A DNA stretch of 64,000 nucleotides from assembly GCA_019114265.1 (NCBI GenBank), contig DXFV01000042.1:1-64000 (forward strand). Reading direction: 5' to 3'. This document shows, piece after piece, positions 24,817 through 34,532 of the stretch (position 1 is the first letter of the stretch; the number at the start of each line of letters is the position of its first letter). The notes under the pieces are model-generated. The model made no database searches, was not told the origin of the DNA, and worked only from the letters and a program-made list of their open reading frames with translations. The DNA is from Anaerofilum faecale (lineage in GTDB: Bacteria; Bacillota; Clostridia; Oscillospirales; Ruminococcaceae). Position numbers and translations under genes: made by a program.

Positions 24817-26232
24817 ATGTCCCATAACCACCCCAACCTGCTGTACGTCTTTGCCGACCAGTGGCGGCGGGGCGCGATGGGCTGCGCCGGGGAGGACCCG
24901 GTGCTCACCCCCCGCATGGACGCCTTTGCCGCGTCGGGCGTGCGCTGCACCGCCTGCACCAGCACCTTCCCGCTCTGCTCGCCCCACCGCGCCAGTCTGT
25001 TCACCGGGAAATATCCGCTGTCGGTGGGCTTTTTCACCAACTGCAAAACCGGCCTGTCGATGCGACTGGGCGATGAGGAGTACAGTCTTGGCCAGGCGCT
25101 GAAGGACAGCGGCTACCAGACCGCCTACATCGGCAAGCTGCATCTGGACGAACCGGAACAGAACCACTGCGCCGCCCCCGCCTCGGGCGCGCGGGACTGG
25201 GACGCCTACACCCCGCCGGGCGTGCGCCGCCACGGGTTTGATTTCTGGTACTCCTACGGCGCCTGCGACCGCCACCTCCACCCCCACTACTGGATGGATA
25301 CCCCCGCGATGATCCAGGCCGACCAGTGGTCCCCCGAACACGAGACCGACGTGGCCATTCGCTGGATGGAACAGGCCGACCGCAGCCGTCCGTTTGCGGC
25401 GGTGATCAGCTGGAACCCGCCCCACAGCCCCTACGACCAGGTGCCGCAGAAATACCTCGACCTCTACCCCGAGGACATCCCCTTCAAGGGCAACGTGGAC
25501 CCCTCCGACGTTCACCAGCACACCGGCGAAAAGGCAAACTTCGGGCCGGACGGGATGCGCAAAACACTGCGGCAGTACTACGCGGCGGTGAGCGGGCTGG
25601 ACGAGCAGTTCGGCCGCCTGCTGGACGCGCTGGACCGTCTGGGCCTTGCCGACAACACGGTGGTGGTACTTTCGGCCGACCACGGCGACATGATGGGCAG
25701 CCACGGCCTGCTGGCAAAGCATGTGTGGTATGAGGAATCCATCGGCATTCCCTTTGTCGCGGCCGGGCCGGGCATTGGACAGGGGGTGTGCGGCAGCGTG
25801 CTGGGCAGCCAGGACCAGATGCCCACCCTGCTGGGTCTGCTGGGTCTGCCGGTGCCCGCCAGTGTGGAGGGAATCGACTGCTCATGGGACATCCGCCACG
25901 CCGCCACCGACCCCGAAAAATCCACCTTCCTGTGCGCCTGCCCGGGACGGGAGATCTTTTTGCAGCAATTTGCGCAGGCCGGCCTTGACCCCCGCGCCTA
26001 CGGCTGGCGCGGCATCCGCACCGCCCGCTATACCTATGTGATCGACGCCGGCTATGCGCCGCAGAAAAATCCGCCGGTGCAGCGCCTTTTGTACGACCTC
26101 GAGGCCGACCCGCTCCAGCTGCATCCCACCGTGCTGCATTCCGCCGGCGAGCATCCGCAGGCGGCGCTGCTGGAACAGCGGGTGGCCCAGTGGCTGCGGC
26201 AGAGCGGCGACGGCTTTCTGTACCATCTGTAA
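24817..26232 (+). CDS. Sulfatase, cytoplasmic, Cys-type (second)
   Basis: A 471-residue sulfatase whose N terminus contains FADQWRRG (metal-binding Asp14) and CSPHR (Cys54 as formylglycine precursor). The later SADHGDMMGSHGLLAKH stretch supplies further metal ligands. No signal peptide is visible. The ATG at 24817 follows AAAAGGAGG, almost touching the preceding gene. The two sulfatases share only the family fold, so they likely cut sulfate from different positions of one substrate. The C-terminal FYLQ-like tail is normal for the family. The exact sulfated sugar is not deducible. Confidence 0.92.
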   Translation: MSHNHPNLLYVFADQWRRGAMGCAGEDPVLTPRMDAFAASGVRCTACTSTFPLCSPHRASLFTGKYPLSVGFFTNCKTGLSMRLGDEEYSLGQALKDSGYQTAYIGKLHLDEPEQNHCAAPASGARDWDAYTPPGVRRHGFDFWYSYGACDRHLHPHYWMDTPAMIQADQWSPEHETDVAIRWMEQADRSRPFAAVISWNPPHSPYDQVPQKYLDLYPEDIPFKGNVDPSDVHQHTGEKANFGPDGMRKTLRQYYAAVSGLDEQFGRLLDALDRLGLADNTVVVLSADHGDMMGSHGLLAKHVWYEESIGIPFVAAGPGIGQGVCGSVLGSQDQMPTLLGLLGLPVPASVEGIDCSWDIRHAATDPEKSTFLCACPGREIFLQQFAQAGLDPRAYGWRGIRTARYTYVIDAGYAPQKNPPVQRLLYDLEADPLQLHPTVLHSAGEHPQAALLEQRVAQWLRQSGDGFLYHL

Positions 26233-26243
26233 AGGAGAAACCT

Positions 26244-27398
26244 ATGGACCCGCTGAAAGAATTCCGGGGCATCGACGCCCCCATCACCCGCATCGCCCTG
26301 TATAAATACGACATCTTCGCCACCAAGAAGTTCAGCTTCGGCACCTGGACCAGCCGCCAGCACGTCTTTTTCTGCATCGAGGCGGGCGGACAGACCGGAT
26401 GGGCCGAGAACATTCTGGCGGTGAACCGTCCCGACGCCGTGCCGGACGAATGGGCCGCCTGTCTGGCCGAGCTGAAAGGCCGCAGCGTGACCGACGCGCT
26501 GGCCTTCCTGCGGGAAAAGATCTGCCTGTGGGAGGACCGCCTCACCGAAGCCGCCGAAGCCGCGCTGGTGGACCTGGCCGGCAAGCTCACCGGCCGCAGT
26601 GCGCGGCAGCTGCTGGGTCTGGGCGGCAGCGGCCCGGTGTGGGGGGCGTATGTCATCCTCAGCGACGACGCCGCCTTTGTGCGCGAAAAAGCCCGCTGGG
26701 CCTTGGAGCACGGGCGCAGCCGCTATATCAAAGTGAAGCTGTTCGGCAAACCGGAACTGGACCGCGCGGTCATCCGCGCGGTGCGCGAGATCTGCCCCCG
26801 GCCGGACACCTTCTTGCTGGGGGACGTGAACTGCGGCTACCGCAACGAGGGGGAAGAGCGCCCGGTGGAGGAGATCGCATCCTCGCTGCGCGCGCTGTAT
26901 GACGAAGGTCTCGACGCCTGCGAGGACCCCGCCTTCCTCGCCGCCGAGGAATGGGTGCAGCTGCAGCGGGCGGTGGGGCAGCTGGCCCTCATCCCCGACT
27001 ACCCGCTGCGCCCGGCCTGCCGCTCCATCCATCGGATCCGGGAGGAGATGGGCGGATACTACAACATCCATCCCGGCTGCACCGGCTCGATCCTGGATGC
27101 CGCGGCGCTGGCCGGACGGGTGCGACAGCTGGGCGCCGGGCTGATGATCGGCGACGACAGCCTGGTGGGGCCGGGCTGCGCGATCTGGCAGCAGCTGGCC
27201 GCCTGGCTGGAGGCCGACTGGGTGGAGGCCACCGAAAAGGAGGGCGAGTCCGATTTTTATTTCCGGGCAGTGCGCTCCCTCCCCACCGACAGCCGGCAGA
27301 ATCCCATCCCGGTGCAGCCGGAAACGGCCGGTTTCGGCCTTGTGCTGGACGAGAGCGCCCTGCGCGAACAGGCCGCCGCTGTGCGGGAAATCCGCTGA
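26244..27398 (+). CDS. Enolase superfamily (mandelate racemase/muconate lactonizing-like) enzyme
   Basis: A 384-residue enolase-superfamily enzyme with an N-terminal capping domain and a barrel. Candidate catalytic and metal residues are the K-x-K motif IKVK (Lys163, Lys165), Asp194 in GDVNCGY and Glu227 in CEDP. Members dehydrate or epimerise sugar acids by abstracting the proton next to a carboxylate. The ATG at 26244 follows AAAGGAG. As the last gene of the importer-sulfatase operon it probably acts on an acid released from the desulfated glycan, for example a uronic or aldonic acid; substrate unassigned. A strong terminator follows. Confidence 0.82.
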   Translation: MDPLKEFRGIDAPITRIALYKYDIFATKKFSFGTWTSRQHVFFCIEAGGQTGWAENILAVNRPDAVPDEWAACLAELKGRSVTDALAFLREKICLWEDRLTEAAEAALVDLAGKLTGRSARQLLGLGGSGPVWGAYVILSDDAAFVREKARWALEHGRSRYIKVKLFGKPELDRAVIRAVREICPRPDTFLLGDVNCGYRNEGEERPVEEIASSLRALYDEGLDACEDPAFLAAEEWVQLQRAVGQLALIPDYPLRPACRSIHRIREEMGGYYNIHPGCTGSILDAAALAGRVRQLGAGLMIGDDSLVGPGCAIWQQLAAWLEADWVEATEKEGESDFYFRAVRSLPTDSRQNPIPVQPETAGFGLVLDESALREQAAAVREIR

Positions 27399-27417
27399 CA
27401 TCTTCCTTTCCTTTTTC

Positions 27418-27453
27418 GCCCGTTCCGGCAGCTGCCGGGGCGGGCATTTTTTC
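27418..27453 (+). terminator. Terminator after the sulfatase operon
   Basis: A 14-base-pair stem GCCCGTTCCGGCAG with its near-complement (two G-T pairs), followed directly by a TTTTTT run. Confidence 0.9.
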
Positions 27454-27689
27454 TGTTTTCCGCACGCGAAAAGGCAACCTGCACAGAGAGAACGGGCATG
27501 AATTGGAAAGGCAATCCAAAAATAATACGCTTGACAAAAATAGTATTATAAAATCCAGCAGCCCGGCGAATTATCGCAAAAAAATGTGTATAAAACAAAA
27601 TTTTATATCTGTCCAGCCTGTGCAGAATACGCTATTCTTTTTATACAAAAGGCATTTTTGCCCAAAAAGCAAAAGGCAGGAGGAGCTGT

Positions 27690-30600
27690 ATGAAACGAAA
27701 GGGATTCGCGCAATGCAAACGCATCCTGGCGGGCACTGTCGCGGCGGCCATGCTGACCGGCTTTTGCCCGTTCAGCGTGCTGGCCATGCCGGCGGCCGAG
27801 CCGTCCGGGTATGTGATGCCGGCGCCCGCACAGGGGCAAAGCTACAACTTTGCGTCCGAGTACTCCAGCACACAGGGACCGGTGTGGTTCTACCGCTGGA
27901 TGGACAAGGACACCGGCGCTTTGTCCGACATGACCTGGTCGTCCGGGAACAGCCGCTGGGAGGGCAACGACCACGGCGGGCACTGGATGCGCATTTTTAA
28001 CGACGGCCTGATGTCCGGCAACGACGGATGCAGCGCCGTGATCGAGTGGGTGGCCCCGCAGGACGGCGTGGTGCTGGTGACGGCGGGCGCGCTGGACGGC
28101 AAGACCGCCGCCGGCGAGATCGCCATGGAGAGCGAGCGCACCGACCGCGACGGCGCCACCCTGCGCGTGGAGCACAACGGCGTCACCATCTGGGGCGGCT
28201 GCTCCACCCAAAACAACCGCAAGCATCTGGCCTTCGACCCCATCCGCGTGGCGGTGAAGGCGGGCGATACGCTGCGCTTTGTGGAGAACGGCGACGGCGG
28301 CAACGCCGAATACAACAACGACCGCGTGTTCTGGAACCCCACCGTCACCTATGAGGCCGACGCATCCGGCGTGATGCTGTCCGGCGCGCAGATGGTGTCG
28401 GGCGGCAGCATCCAGATGCAGGCGGCCAACCTGCCCGGCATCGCGCCGGAGGATGTGGCCCTCTACGCCTCGGTGAACGGCGCTGTGCGCACCGAGCTGG
28501 AAGCGACCGGTGCGAGCCTGGAAAACGGCACCCTGACGATCGATTTTGAACCCATCCGCGAGGAAAGCGCCGCCGTGCAGCTGTTTACTGTGGTGGGCGG
28601 CACCAGCGCGATGGTCTCCTACAACACCGCCGACTATCCCTCCCGGCTGGTGGAGGTGACCGCGTCGGTGCGGGGCGAGGGCGGCAGCATCTCGCCCGCC
28701 AGCGTGACGGTGGAGAAGGGACAGAGCGTCACCTTCACCATCACCCCCGACGAGGGATATTCCCTCTATCGCCTGTGGGTGAACGGCGAGCAGCAGGATC
28801 TGTCTGCTGTGCAGGACGGCACCTTTGTGCTGGAGAACATCCAGCAGGCCACCACCGTACAGGCTGCTTTCTATAAGGAAGGCGAAGTGCGCGGCACCAC
28901 CTACTATGTGGACGCCGCAAACGGCGACGACACGAGCAGCGGCACCAGTGAGGCCGAGGCCTGGAAAACGCTGGACAAGGTGAACGCCACCACCTTCCAG
29001 CCGGGCGACCGCATCCTGCTGAAGGCCGGCTGCGTGTGGAACGGCTATCTGTGGCCGAAGGGCGAGGGCGACGAGCTGGATTCCATCACGCTGGGCAAAT
29101 ACGGCGATGAATCGCTGTATCCCGTCATCAACGGCAACGGCACCATGCCCTACGACTGGAGCCAGAAGGGCACCGATCCCGCCTACACCCCGGCCGTGCT
29201 GCTGTGCGACCAGAGCAACTGGGTGATCGAGGATCTGGAAGTGACCAACAACTTCGACACCAAATACAACCAGGTGGGCATCCTGATCTACACCACCGGC
29301 CGCAACGGCGAGACCAGCAACGTCACCGTGCAGGAGTGCTATGTGCACGACGTGACGGCGGTGCAGTCCAGCAACAAGGTCACCGGCGGCATCATCGGCG
29401 TCGGCTCCGATTTCTGGATCGACGGCAACCCGATGGAGGGCGAAATCCAGACCGAATACGGCTTTGACGGCCTGTACATCCTGAACAACCACGTCAAGAA
29501 CGTGCAGAAAGAGGGCGTGCGCACCACCGGCAGCGGCACCCACTTCCGCAATACCCAGACCCACGAGGACGTTGTCTTCCGCGGCAACTACATCGAGGAC
29601 ATCTACGGCGACGGCATCGTGCTGGCCGAGGTGGGCCAGGCGGGTCTGGTCGAAAGCAATGTGGTCAAGAACGCCTGCAACGTATCCGAAGCCAACTACG
29701 CGGGCGCCTGGAGCTGGCAGTGCAGCAACACCGTCTACCGCTACAACGAGGTGTTCGGCATCGAGTACGGCTATAACGACGGCGAGGCGTTCGACTTCGA
29801 TATCGGCTGCAAAAACCACGCTTTTGTGTACAACTACAGCCACAACAACAAGGGCGGCCTGCTGCTGACCATGTACGCCAGCCCCACCTACACCTTTGCC
29901 TACAACATCTCCGCCAACGACGGCAAGCCCAGCCAGGAGTTGTTCCACTGCGCCACCGGCGGCGACTACATCTACAACAACACCCTGTACATCGGCAAGG
30001 GAACCTCCACCCACCTGTTCCACGAGGGCAACGTGGGCTTCTTCAAGAACAACACCGTGCTGGTGCACGGCGAGCTGCTGGGTCTGTTCACCGGCAGCGG
30101 CAGCCTGAGCGAGTCCGGCGTGACCAACAACATCTTCTATCCTGCCTCTGTCACCGGCGGCATGAGCGAGGACGTGCTGGCGAACAACCTGGTGGTTGAT
30201 CCGATGCTGCCCGGCGCTTCGCTGTCCACCGACGAGCAGTATGCCCTGTCCACCGGCCTGACCTATGAGACCATGGGCCGCGGCGAGGACTGGCTGGCCG
30301 GTCTGCGCGAGCGCGCCTCCATCTTCAAGCTGGCCGAAAACAGCCCCGCCATCGACGCGGGCACCCCCATCAACGACCCCAACTTCACCTTCACCGAGGA
30401 CCTGTTCGGCAATCCGATCGTGGGCAACCCCGACATCGGCGCCCATGAGTTCTCGAACGACCCCGGCCCGGTGGACGAGGACGTGAAAAAGCCCGAGAGC
30501 ATCCGTCTGGACCAGACCGATCTCTATCTGCTCACCGGCGACAAAGCCTCCCTCACCGCCGAGGTGGGTCCGGCCGACGCGCTGGACACCAGCGTGGTGT

Positions 30601-33296
30601 ATGAGAGCAGCAACCCCGACGTGGCCACCGTACAGGCCGACGGCACCGTGCTGGCTGTGGCGCCCGGCGAGGCGACCATCACCGCACGCGCCAACGCAAA
30701 TCCTGTCCTGACCGCCGAGTGCACCGTCAAGGTGTACCAGCGCAACGGTCAGAGCTATCTGCCGGTCAAGGACGGCTATGTCCGCGACAACGGCAAGAAC
30801 GACGGCACCGCCGACAACATCTTTGTCAAGAACGACACCCCGGGCTGGTCCAGCAAGGGTCTGGTCAGCTTCGACCTCACCGGCGCCGACGCCGACTTTG
30901 CCAACGCCGCGCTGCAGTTCTATGTCATGGAGGGCAAGAGCACCCCCGTGGAGGCCACCCTGTTCGCCATCTCCGGCGAGGGCTGGGACGAGGCCGGCAT
31001 GACCTGGGACAACACCCCCACCGGCGGCGAGGAAGTGGCCAAATTCTCGGTGAGCAGCGCCGACACCGGCAAGATCATCTCGATCGACCTCACCGACTAC
31101 CTGCAGAAAAAGCTGGCCGACGGCCAGACCGACATCTCCTTCCGCATCGAGGTCACCGGTTCGCTCGGCTCAAACAGCCAGTTCAAGCTGGCCAGCCGCG
31201 AGAACGTGGGCAATGAGCCTTCCATCGTGCTGTCGAACGATTCCGTCAACCGTGTGGAGAGCGTGCGGGTGGACACCGCCGTGGGCGTGGCCCCGGTTCT
31301 GCCCGCCACCGTGCGCGCCACCGCGCTGGACAGCACCCAGTTTGACGCCGAAGTGACCTGGGACGCCATCGACCCCGCCAAATACGCCGCCGAAGGCCAG
31401 TTCACCGCCACCGGCCGCATCGAGGGCTACAGCCTGCCGGTCACCGCGTCGGTGCGTGTGTCCGATTCCATCATCGTATCGGTGGAGACCGTGGAGCTGT
31501 CCACCCCCGCGGGTGTGGCTCCGGTTCTGCCCGCTGAGGTACAGGCCACCTACATCACCGGCAAGACCGCCCCGGTCACCGTGGTGTGGAACAGCATCCC
31601 CGCCGACAGCTACGCCCAGCCCGGCACCTTTGAGGTGAAGGGCAAGGCCGACGGCTTTGACGGCGCCGTGACCGCCGAGGTCACCGTCACCGACGCCGTG
31701 GCCGTGCAGGCGCAGCCCGCCTCCGCGAACGGCCTGGCCGGATACGAGCCCATCCTGCCCGCCGAAGTGCAGGTGGAATACACCGACGGCAGCCTGCACG
31801 CCCAGAAGGTGGTGTGGGAAGCCATTCCCGCCGCCCAGTGGCAGCAGGCCGGCACCTTCGAGGTGAAAGGCACCGCGGGCAGCGTGGAAGCGGTGTGCAC
31901 CGTCACCCTCTACGACGCCGTGCCCGAGACCGGCCTCGCGCTGGACAACCCGCAGGGCAAATACCCCGCCCTTCCCTTTGCGATCACCCTCACCGCCGGC
32001 GACGTCTCCTTCCAGCTGAACGCTGCGTGGGAGCCGGTGCAGCCCGCCCAGTACAACGGCAGCGAGGACTTCACCGTGCACGGCGTGGTGGCCGGCACCG
32101 ACCTGCCCATTGAGGTGCTGGTGCGCCAGCAGCCCGCCGTGGACAATGTGACCGGCGAGAGCACCGCCGCCGAGGACGTGAAGATCCAGGCCGCCCCCTC
32201 CGACAAAAACTTTGCCGGCGAGAGCACCCTGGTGGTGAAGAACGTCACCTACGACAAGAACTATAAGCGCGACAGCATCGTGAAATTCGACCTGTCCGAT
32301 GTGGAGGGCGGCTGGCAGAACCTCACCGGTCTCACCCTGCGCCTCTACCTCACCGCCCGCGAGAACCGCGGCACCGAGAGCTACCTCAGCGTGTGGGCCT
32401 CCGGCTCCAACTGGAGCGAAGAGACCGCCACCTGGGACGGCATCACCCAGTCCGGCTACAAAAAGGCGCTGATCACCGAGAATGTGCCGGTGAAGAACGA
32501 CCAGGTGGGCAGCTACATCGAGATCGACGTCACCGGCGCGCTGCCCTACATTGAAAACGGCCTCATCACCTTCGCGCTGGGCATCGAGAAGAACCCCGAC
32601 GCCGACCCCGAAGGCGACCACAGCGCTCTGACCTTCGCCGCGATGGAGTCCGGCGAGGCCACCGCGCCCAAACTGGCCTACACCAACCGCTACATCACCA
32701 GTCTGGAGACCCCCACCGCCGAGGTGGAGCCGGGCTGCCTGCCCACCCTGCCCGAGACCGTGCAGGTCACCTACAGCGACGGCGAGACCGCACAGCTGCC
32801 GGTGGAATGGGGCGGCATGACCCATTCGATGTTCTCCCGTCCCGGCACCGTGTATGTGAACGGCACCGCGAATGGAGCGTATCTGCCCCTCACTGCGCAG
32901 GTCACCGTGAAATCCGCGCCCGCCGACAAGGCGCATCTAAACGATGTGATCCGCCAGGCCCAGGCGCTGGAGGAGGACGCCTACACCGCCGACAGCTGGA
33001 AGGTGCTGGCCGACGCGCTGAGCAAGGCGCTGGCCGTCCAGGCGGACGCCGCCGCCGCCCAGCAGCAGGTGGACGAAGCCGCCGCCGCGCTGGAGAAGGC
33101 GATCGCACAGCTGGAGAAGGTACCGAATCCCAACCCGGACCCCGATCCCACCCCTGTGCCCACCCCCGGCACCGATCCCGCCCAGCCGGACGGCTCTCTG
33201 CCCGCCACCGGCGATGTGTCCGCACCGTTTGTGTGGATGTCGCTGCTGGCCCTGAGCGCGGCCGGATACGCCCTGCTGCGCAGACGCCGCAGCTGA
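27690..33296 (+). CDS. Cell-wall-anchored multidomain beta-helix protein (LPATG), probable glycan-binding or lyase-like protein
   Basis: An 1868-residue surface protein. In order: signal peptide (about 1-32); a beta-sandwich region (about 50-225); an InlB-like beta-repeat (about 317-400); a right-handed parallel beta-helix (about 403-925) with many N-N and short-strand repeats as in polysaccharide lyases; a BIG2 Ig-like domain (about 933-1015); a DNRLRE/CBM96-like domain (1020-1180); several Big_4-like repeats each starting with a V-x-P-x-LP pattern (1185-1490); a second DNRLRE-like domain (1490-1665); another Big_4; a FIVAR-like helical module (1746-1815); a proline-rich spacer; LPATG near 1836, a hydrophobic helix and RRRR tail for sortase. 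AGGAGG precedes the ATG. Placement after the sulfatase operon suggests it binds or cleaves the same glycan outside the cell. Enzyme activity is not proven by any visible catalytic motif. Confidence 0.88.
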   Translation: MKRKGFAQCKRILAGTVAAAMLTGFCPFSVLAMPAAEPSGYVMPAPAQGQSYNFASEYSSTQGPVWFYRWMDKDTGALSDMTWSSGNSRWEGNDHGGHWMRIFNDGLMSGNDGCSAVIEWVAPQDGVVLVTAGALDGKTAAGEIAMESERTDRDGATLRVEHNGVTIWGGCSTQNNRKHLAFDPIRVAVKAGDTLRFVENGDGGNAEYNNDRVFWNPTVTYEADASGVMLSGAQMVSGGSIQMQAANLPGIAPEDVALYASVNGAVRTELEATGASLENGTLTIDFEPIREESAAVQLFTVVGGTSAMVSYNTADYPSRLVEVTASVRGEGGSISPASVTVEKGQSVTFTITPDEGYSLYRLWVNGEQQDLSAVQDGTFVLENIQQATTVQAAFYKEGEVRGTTYYVDAANGDDTSSGTSEAEAWKTLDKVNATTFQPGDRILLKAGCVWNGYLWPKGEGDELDSITLGKYGDESLYPVINGNGTMPYDWSQKGTDPAYTPAVLLCDQSNWVIEDLEVTNNFDTKYNQVGILIYTTGRNGETSNVTVQECYVHDVTAVQSSNKVTGGIIGVGSDFWIDGNPMEGEIQTEYGFDGLYILNNHVKNVQKEGVRTTGSGTHFRNTQTHEDVVFRGNYIEDIYGDGIVLAEVGQAGLVESNVVKNACNVSEANYAGAWSWQCSNTVYRYNEVFGIEYGYNDGEAFDFDIGCKNHAFVYNYSHNNKGGLLLTMYASPTYTFAYNISANDGKPSQELFHCATGGDYIYNNTLYIGKGTSTHLFHEGNVGFFKNNTVLVHGELLGLFTGSGSLSESGVTNNIFYPASVTGGMSEDVLANNLVVDPMLPGASLSTDEQYALSTGLTYETMGRGEDWLAGLRERASIFKLAENSPAIDAGTPINDPNFTFTEDLFGNPIVGNPDIGAHEFSNDPGPVDEDVKKPESIRLDQTDLYLLTGDKASLTAEVGPADALDTSVVYESSNPDVATVQADGTVLAVAPGEATITARANANPVLTAECTVKVYQRNGQSYLPVKDGYVRDNGKNDGTADNIFVKNDTPGWSSKGLVSFDLTGADADFANAALQFYVMEGKSTPVEATLFAISGEGWDEAGMTWDNTPTGGEEVAKFSVSSADTGKIISIDLTDYLQKKLADGQTDISFRIEVTGSLGSNSQFKLASRENVGNEPSIVLSNDSVNRVESVRVDTAVGVAPVLPATVRATALDSTQFDAEVTWDAIDPAKYAAEGQFTATGRIEGYSLPVTASVRVSDSIIVSVETVELSTPAGVAPVLPAEVQATYITGKTAPVTVVWNSIPADSYAQPGTFEVKGKADGFDGAVTAEVTVTDAVAVQAQPASANGLAGYEPILPAEVQVEYTDGSLHAQKVVWEAIPAAQWQQAGTFEVKGTAGSVEAVCTVTLYDAVPETGLALDNPQGKYPALPFAITLTAGDVSFQLNAAWEPVQPAQYNGSEDFTVHGVVAGTDLPIEVLVRQQPAVDNVTGESTAAEDVKIQAAPSDKNFAGESTLVVKNVTYDKNYKRDSIVKFDLSDVEGGWQNLTGLTLRLYLTARENRGTESYLSVWASGSNWSEETATWDGITQSGYKKALITENVPVKNDQVGSYIEIDVTGALPYIENGLITFALGIEKNPDADPEGDHSALTFAAMESGEATAPKLAYTNRYITSLETPTAEVEPGCLPTLPETVQVTYSDGETAQLPVEWGGMTHSMFSRPGTVYVNGTANGAYLPLTAQVTVKSAPADKAHLNDVIRQAQALEEDAYTADSWKVLADALSKALAVQADAAAAQQQVDEAAAALEKAIAQLEKVPNPNPDPDPTPVPTPGTDPAQPDGSLPATGDVSAPFVWMSLLALSAAGYALLRRRRS

Positions 33297-33364
33297 ACCA
33301 ATTGCCTTTCCTGTCCGCCGCCCCCTAAACTGAACGGAGGGCGGCGGCACAAAAACTCTCCACT

Positions 33365-33406
33365 GCAAAGCAGCCTTGTGCCCGGCAGGGTGCGGGGCTG
33401 CTTTGC
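33365..33406 (+). terminator. Terminator after the wall-anchored protein
   Basis: GCAAAGCAGCC pairs with GGCTGCTTTGC around a GC-rich loop. The T run is short. It directly precedes the promoter of the next gene. Confidence 0.6.
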
Positions 33407-33435
33407 TTGTCCGGGCGGCTTTTCTGCCGTATAAT
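33407..33435 (+). promoter_or_regulatory. Promoter of the foldase-like lipoprotein gene
   Basis: TTGTCC and a perfect TATAAT with a 17-base spacer, 30 bases before the start codon. Confidence 0.75.
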
Positions 33436-33465
33436 GGAGCTATCACCACAAAAAGGAGAACCAAG

Positions 33466-34488
33466 ATGAAACGTTTTTGTCTGGCCGTCCTGCTGACGGC
33501 CGCTGTGCTGCTGGCCGGATGCTCCGGCGGCGACACGGTGGCCCATCTGGACGGACACCCCGTATCGCTGGAGGAATACCGCCAGTATGCCTACGACTCG
33601 ATCTCGCTGGTGTCGGCGGAATACAACCGCACCTATGGCGCCGACCCCAACGCCGCCGACTTCTGGACGACCGCCTACGACGGCGTCACCCCGATGCAGA
33701 CGCTGCTGGAAAACGCCGACGAGGCGGTGCGGCAGGCCAAGGGAGTACAGGCCGCGGCGGTGGAGCTGGGCCTTTTGACCGAGGAGCAGATCAGCTGGGA
33801 GGGCCGGCAGGAGGCGTTTGAAACCGAAAACCGCACCAGACTCGAAACGCTGGAGGCGGGCGGCATCGTCTACGGACCCGAACAGCTGACGCTGGCGCAG
33901 TTCTGCTCCTACTGGCAGAGCGCGGTGCAGCAGCAGGTGGAGGACCTTCTCTACCAGAACGCCCAGCCCACCGAGCAGCAGCTGCGGGACTACTACGACG
34001 AGCACGCCGCCGAGCTGTCGGCCCGCAACTTCACCGCCGAAGCCGATTTCTACTATTGGCCGGCCGGAGAGAGCGACACCGCGGCGCAGGAGCTGGTGCA
34101 GATTCTGGCGCAGGGCATCCGGCAGCAGGTGGCGGCCGACGAACTGGCCGCCCGCACCGGTCTGGAAACCGGCTGGCGGCAGGAGACGGTGAACACCCGC
34201 GAGATGGGCAAGGAGGACCAGGCCTACACCCGGACGGTGCAGCTGCTGGCCGACTGCGCACTGGACGAGCCGGCCGGCCCGCTGTACGCCGAGGGGATGG
34301 AGGTGTGGATCGTGCCGCGCAGCCGCCAGAACGAGGAGATCGGCAGCTTCGAGGAGGCACAGGCCGAGATCGAGGACCTCTGGCGCACCGAGCAGGCGCA
34401 GAACCAATTGCAGCAGATGCTGGACGGGCAGACCTGGAAGCCCACCGCGCTGCACGATAAGCTGACGATTGAGCAGATCCGCCCGTAA
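33466..34488 (+). CDS. Lipoprotein with SurA/PrsA-like foldase N-terminal region
   Basis: A 340-residue lipoprotein: signal peptide with LLAGC (Cys19 lipidated). The early LDGHPVSLEEYRQYAYD resembles the start of SurA_N/PrsA-type chaperones, which read V-x-G-x-x-I/V-s-x-e-e-y. A long helical middle carries the E-Q-L-R-x-Y-Y motif (EQQLRDYYDEH) typical of the region before the rotamase domain, and the C-terminal part resembles the second helical arm. A clear parvulin domain is not obvious, so it is a chaperone-like rather than proven isomerase. AAAAGGAG supports the start. It may help fold exported proteins such as the large wall protein before it. Confidence 0.65.
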   Translation: MKRFCLAVLLTAAVLLAGCSGGDTVAHLDGHPVSLEEYRQYAYDSISLVSAEYNRTYGADPNAADFWTTAYDGVTPMQTLLENADEAVRQAKGVQAAAVELGLLTEEQISWEGRQEAFETENRTRLETLEAGGIVYGPEQLTLAQFCSYWQSAVQQQVEDLLYQNAQPTEQQLRDYYDEHAAELSARNFTAEADFYYWPAGESDTAAQELVQILAQGIRQQVAADELAARTGLETGWRQETVNTREMGKEDQAYTRTVQLLADCALDEPAGPLYAEGMEVWIVPRSRQNEEIGSFEEAQAEIEDLWRTEQAQNQLQQMLDGQTWKPTALHDKLTIEQIRP

Positions 34489-34532
34489 CGCCGGCGGAAA
34501 TCAAAATCCACCGCATAACAGCATAAAAACTG

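Noticed and set aside
21549..25046. A minus-strand open frame of more than 1100 codons opposite the transporter and sulfatase genes
   Set aside because: It is the complement of well-recognised genes in GC-rich DNA, where antisense frames stay open by codon bias; its sequence is rich in H, G, V and R and matches no family.
27531..27552. TTGACA followed by TATTAT/TATAAA before the wall-anchored protein gene
   Set aside because: The spacer is only 7-10 bases, too short for a standard promoter; the real promoter of this gene was not identified.
27603..30446. A 947-codon minus-strand open frame opposite the wall-anchored protein
   Set aside because: Same reason: mirror of a repetitive GC-rich gene, no ribosome site, no motif.
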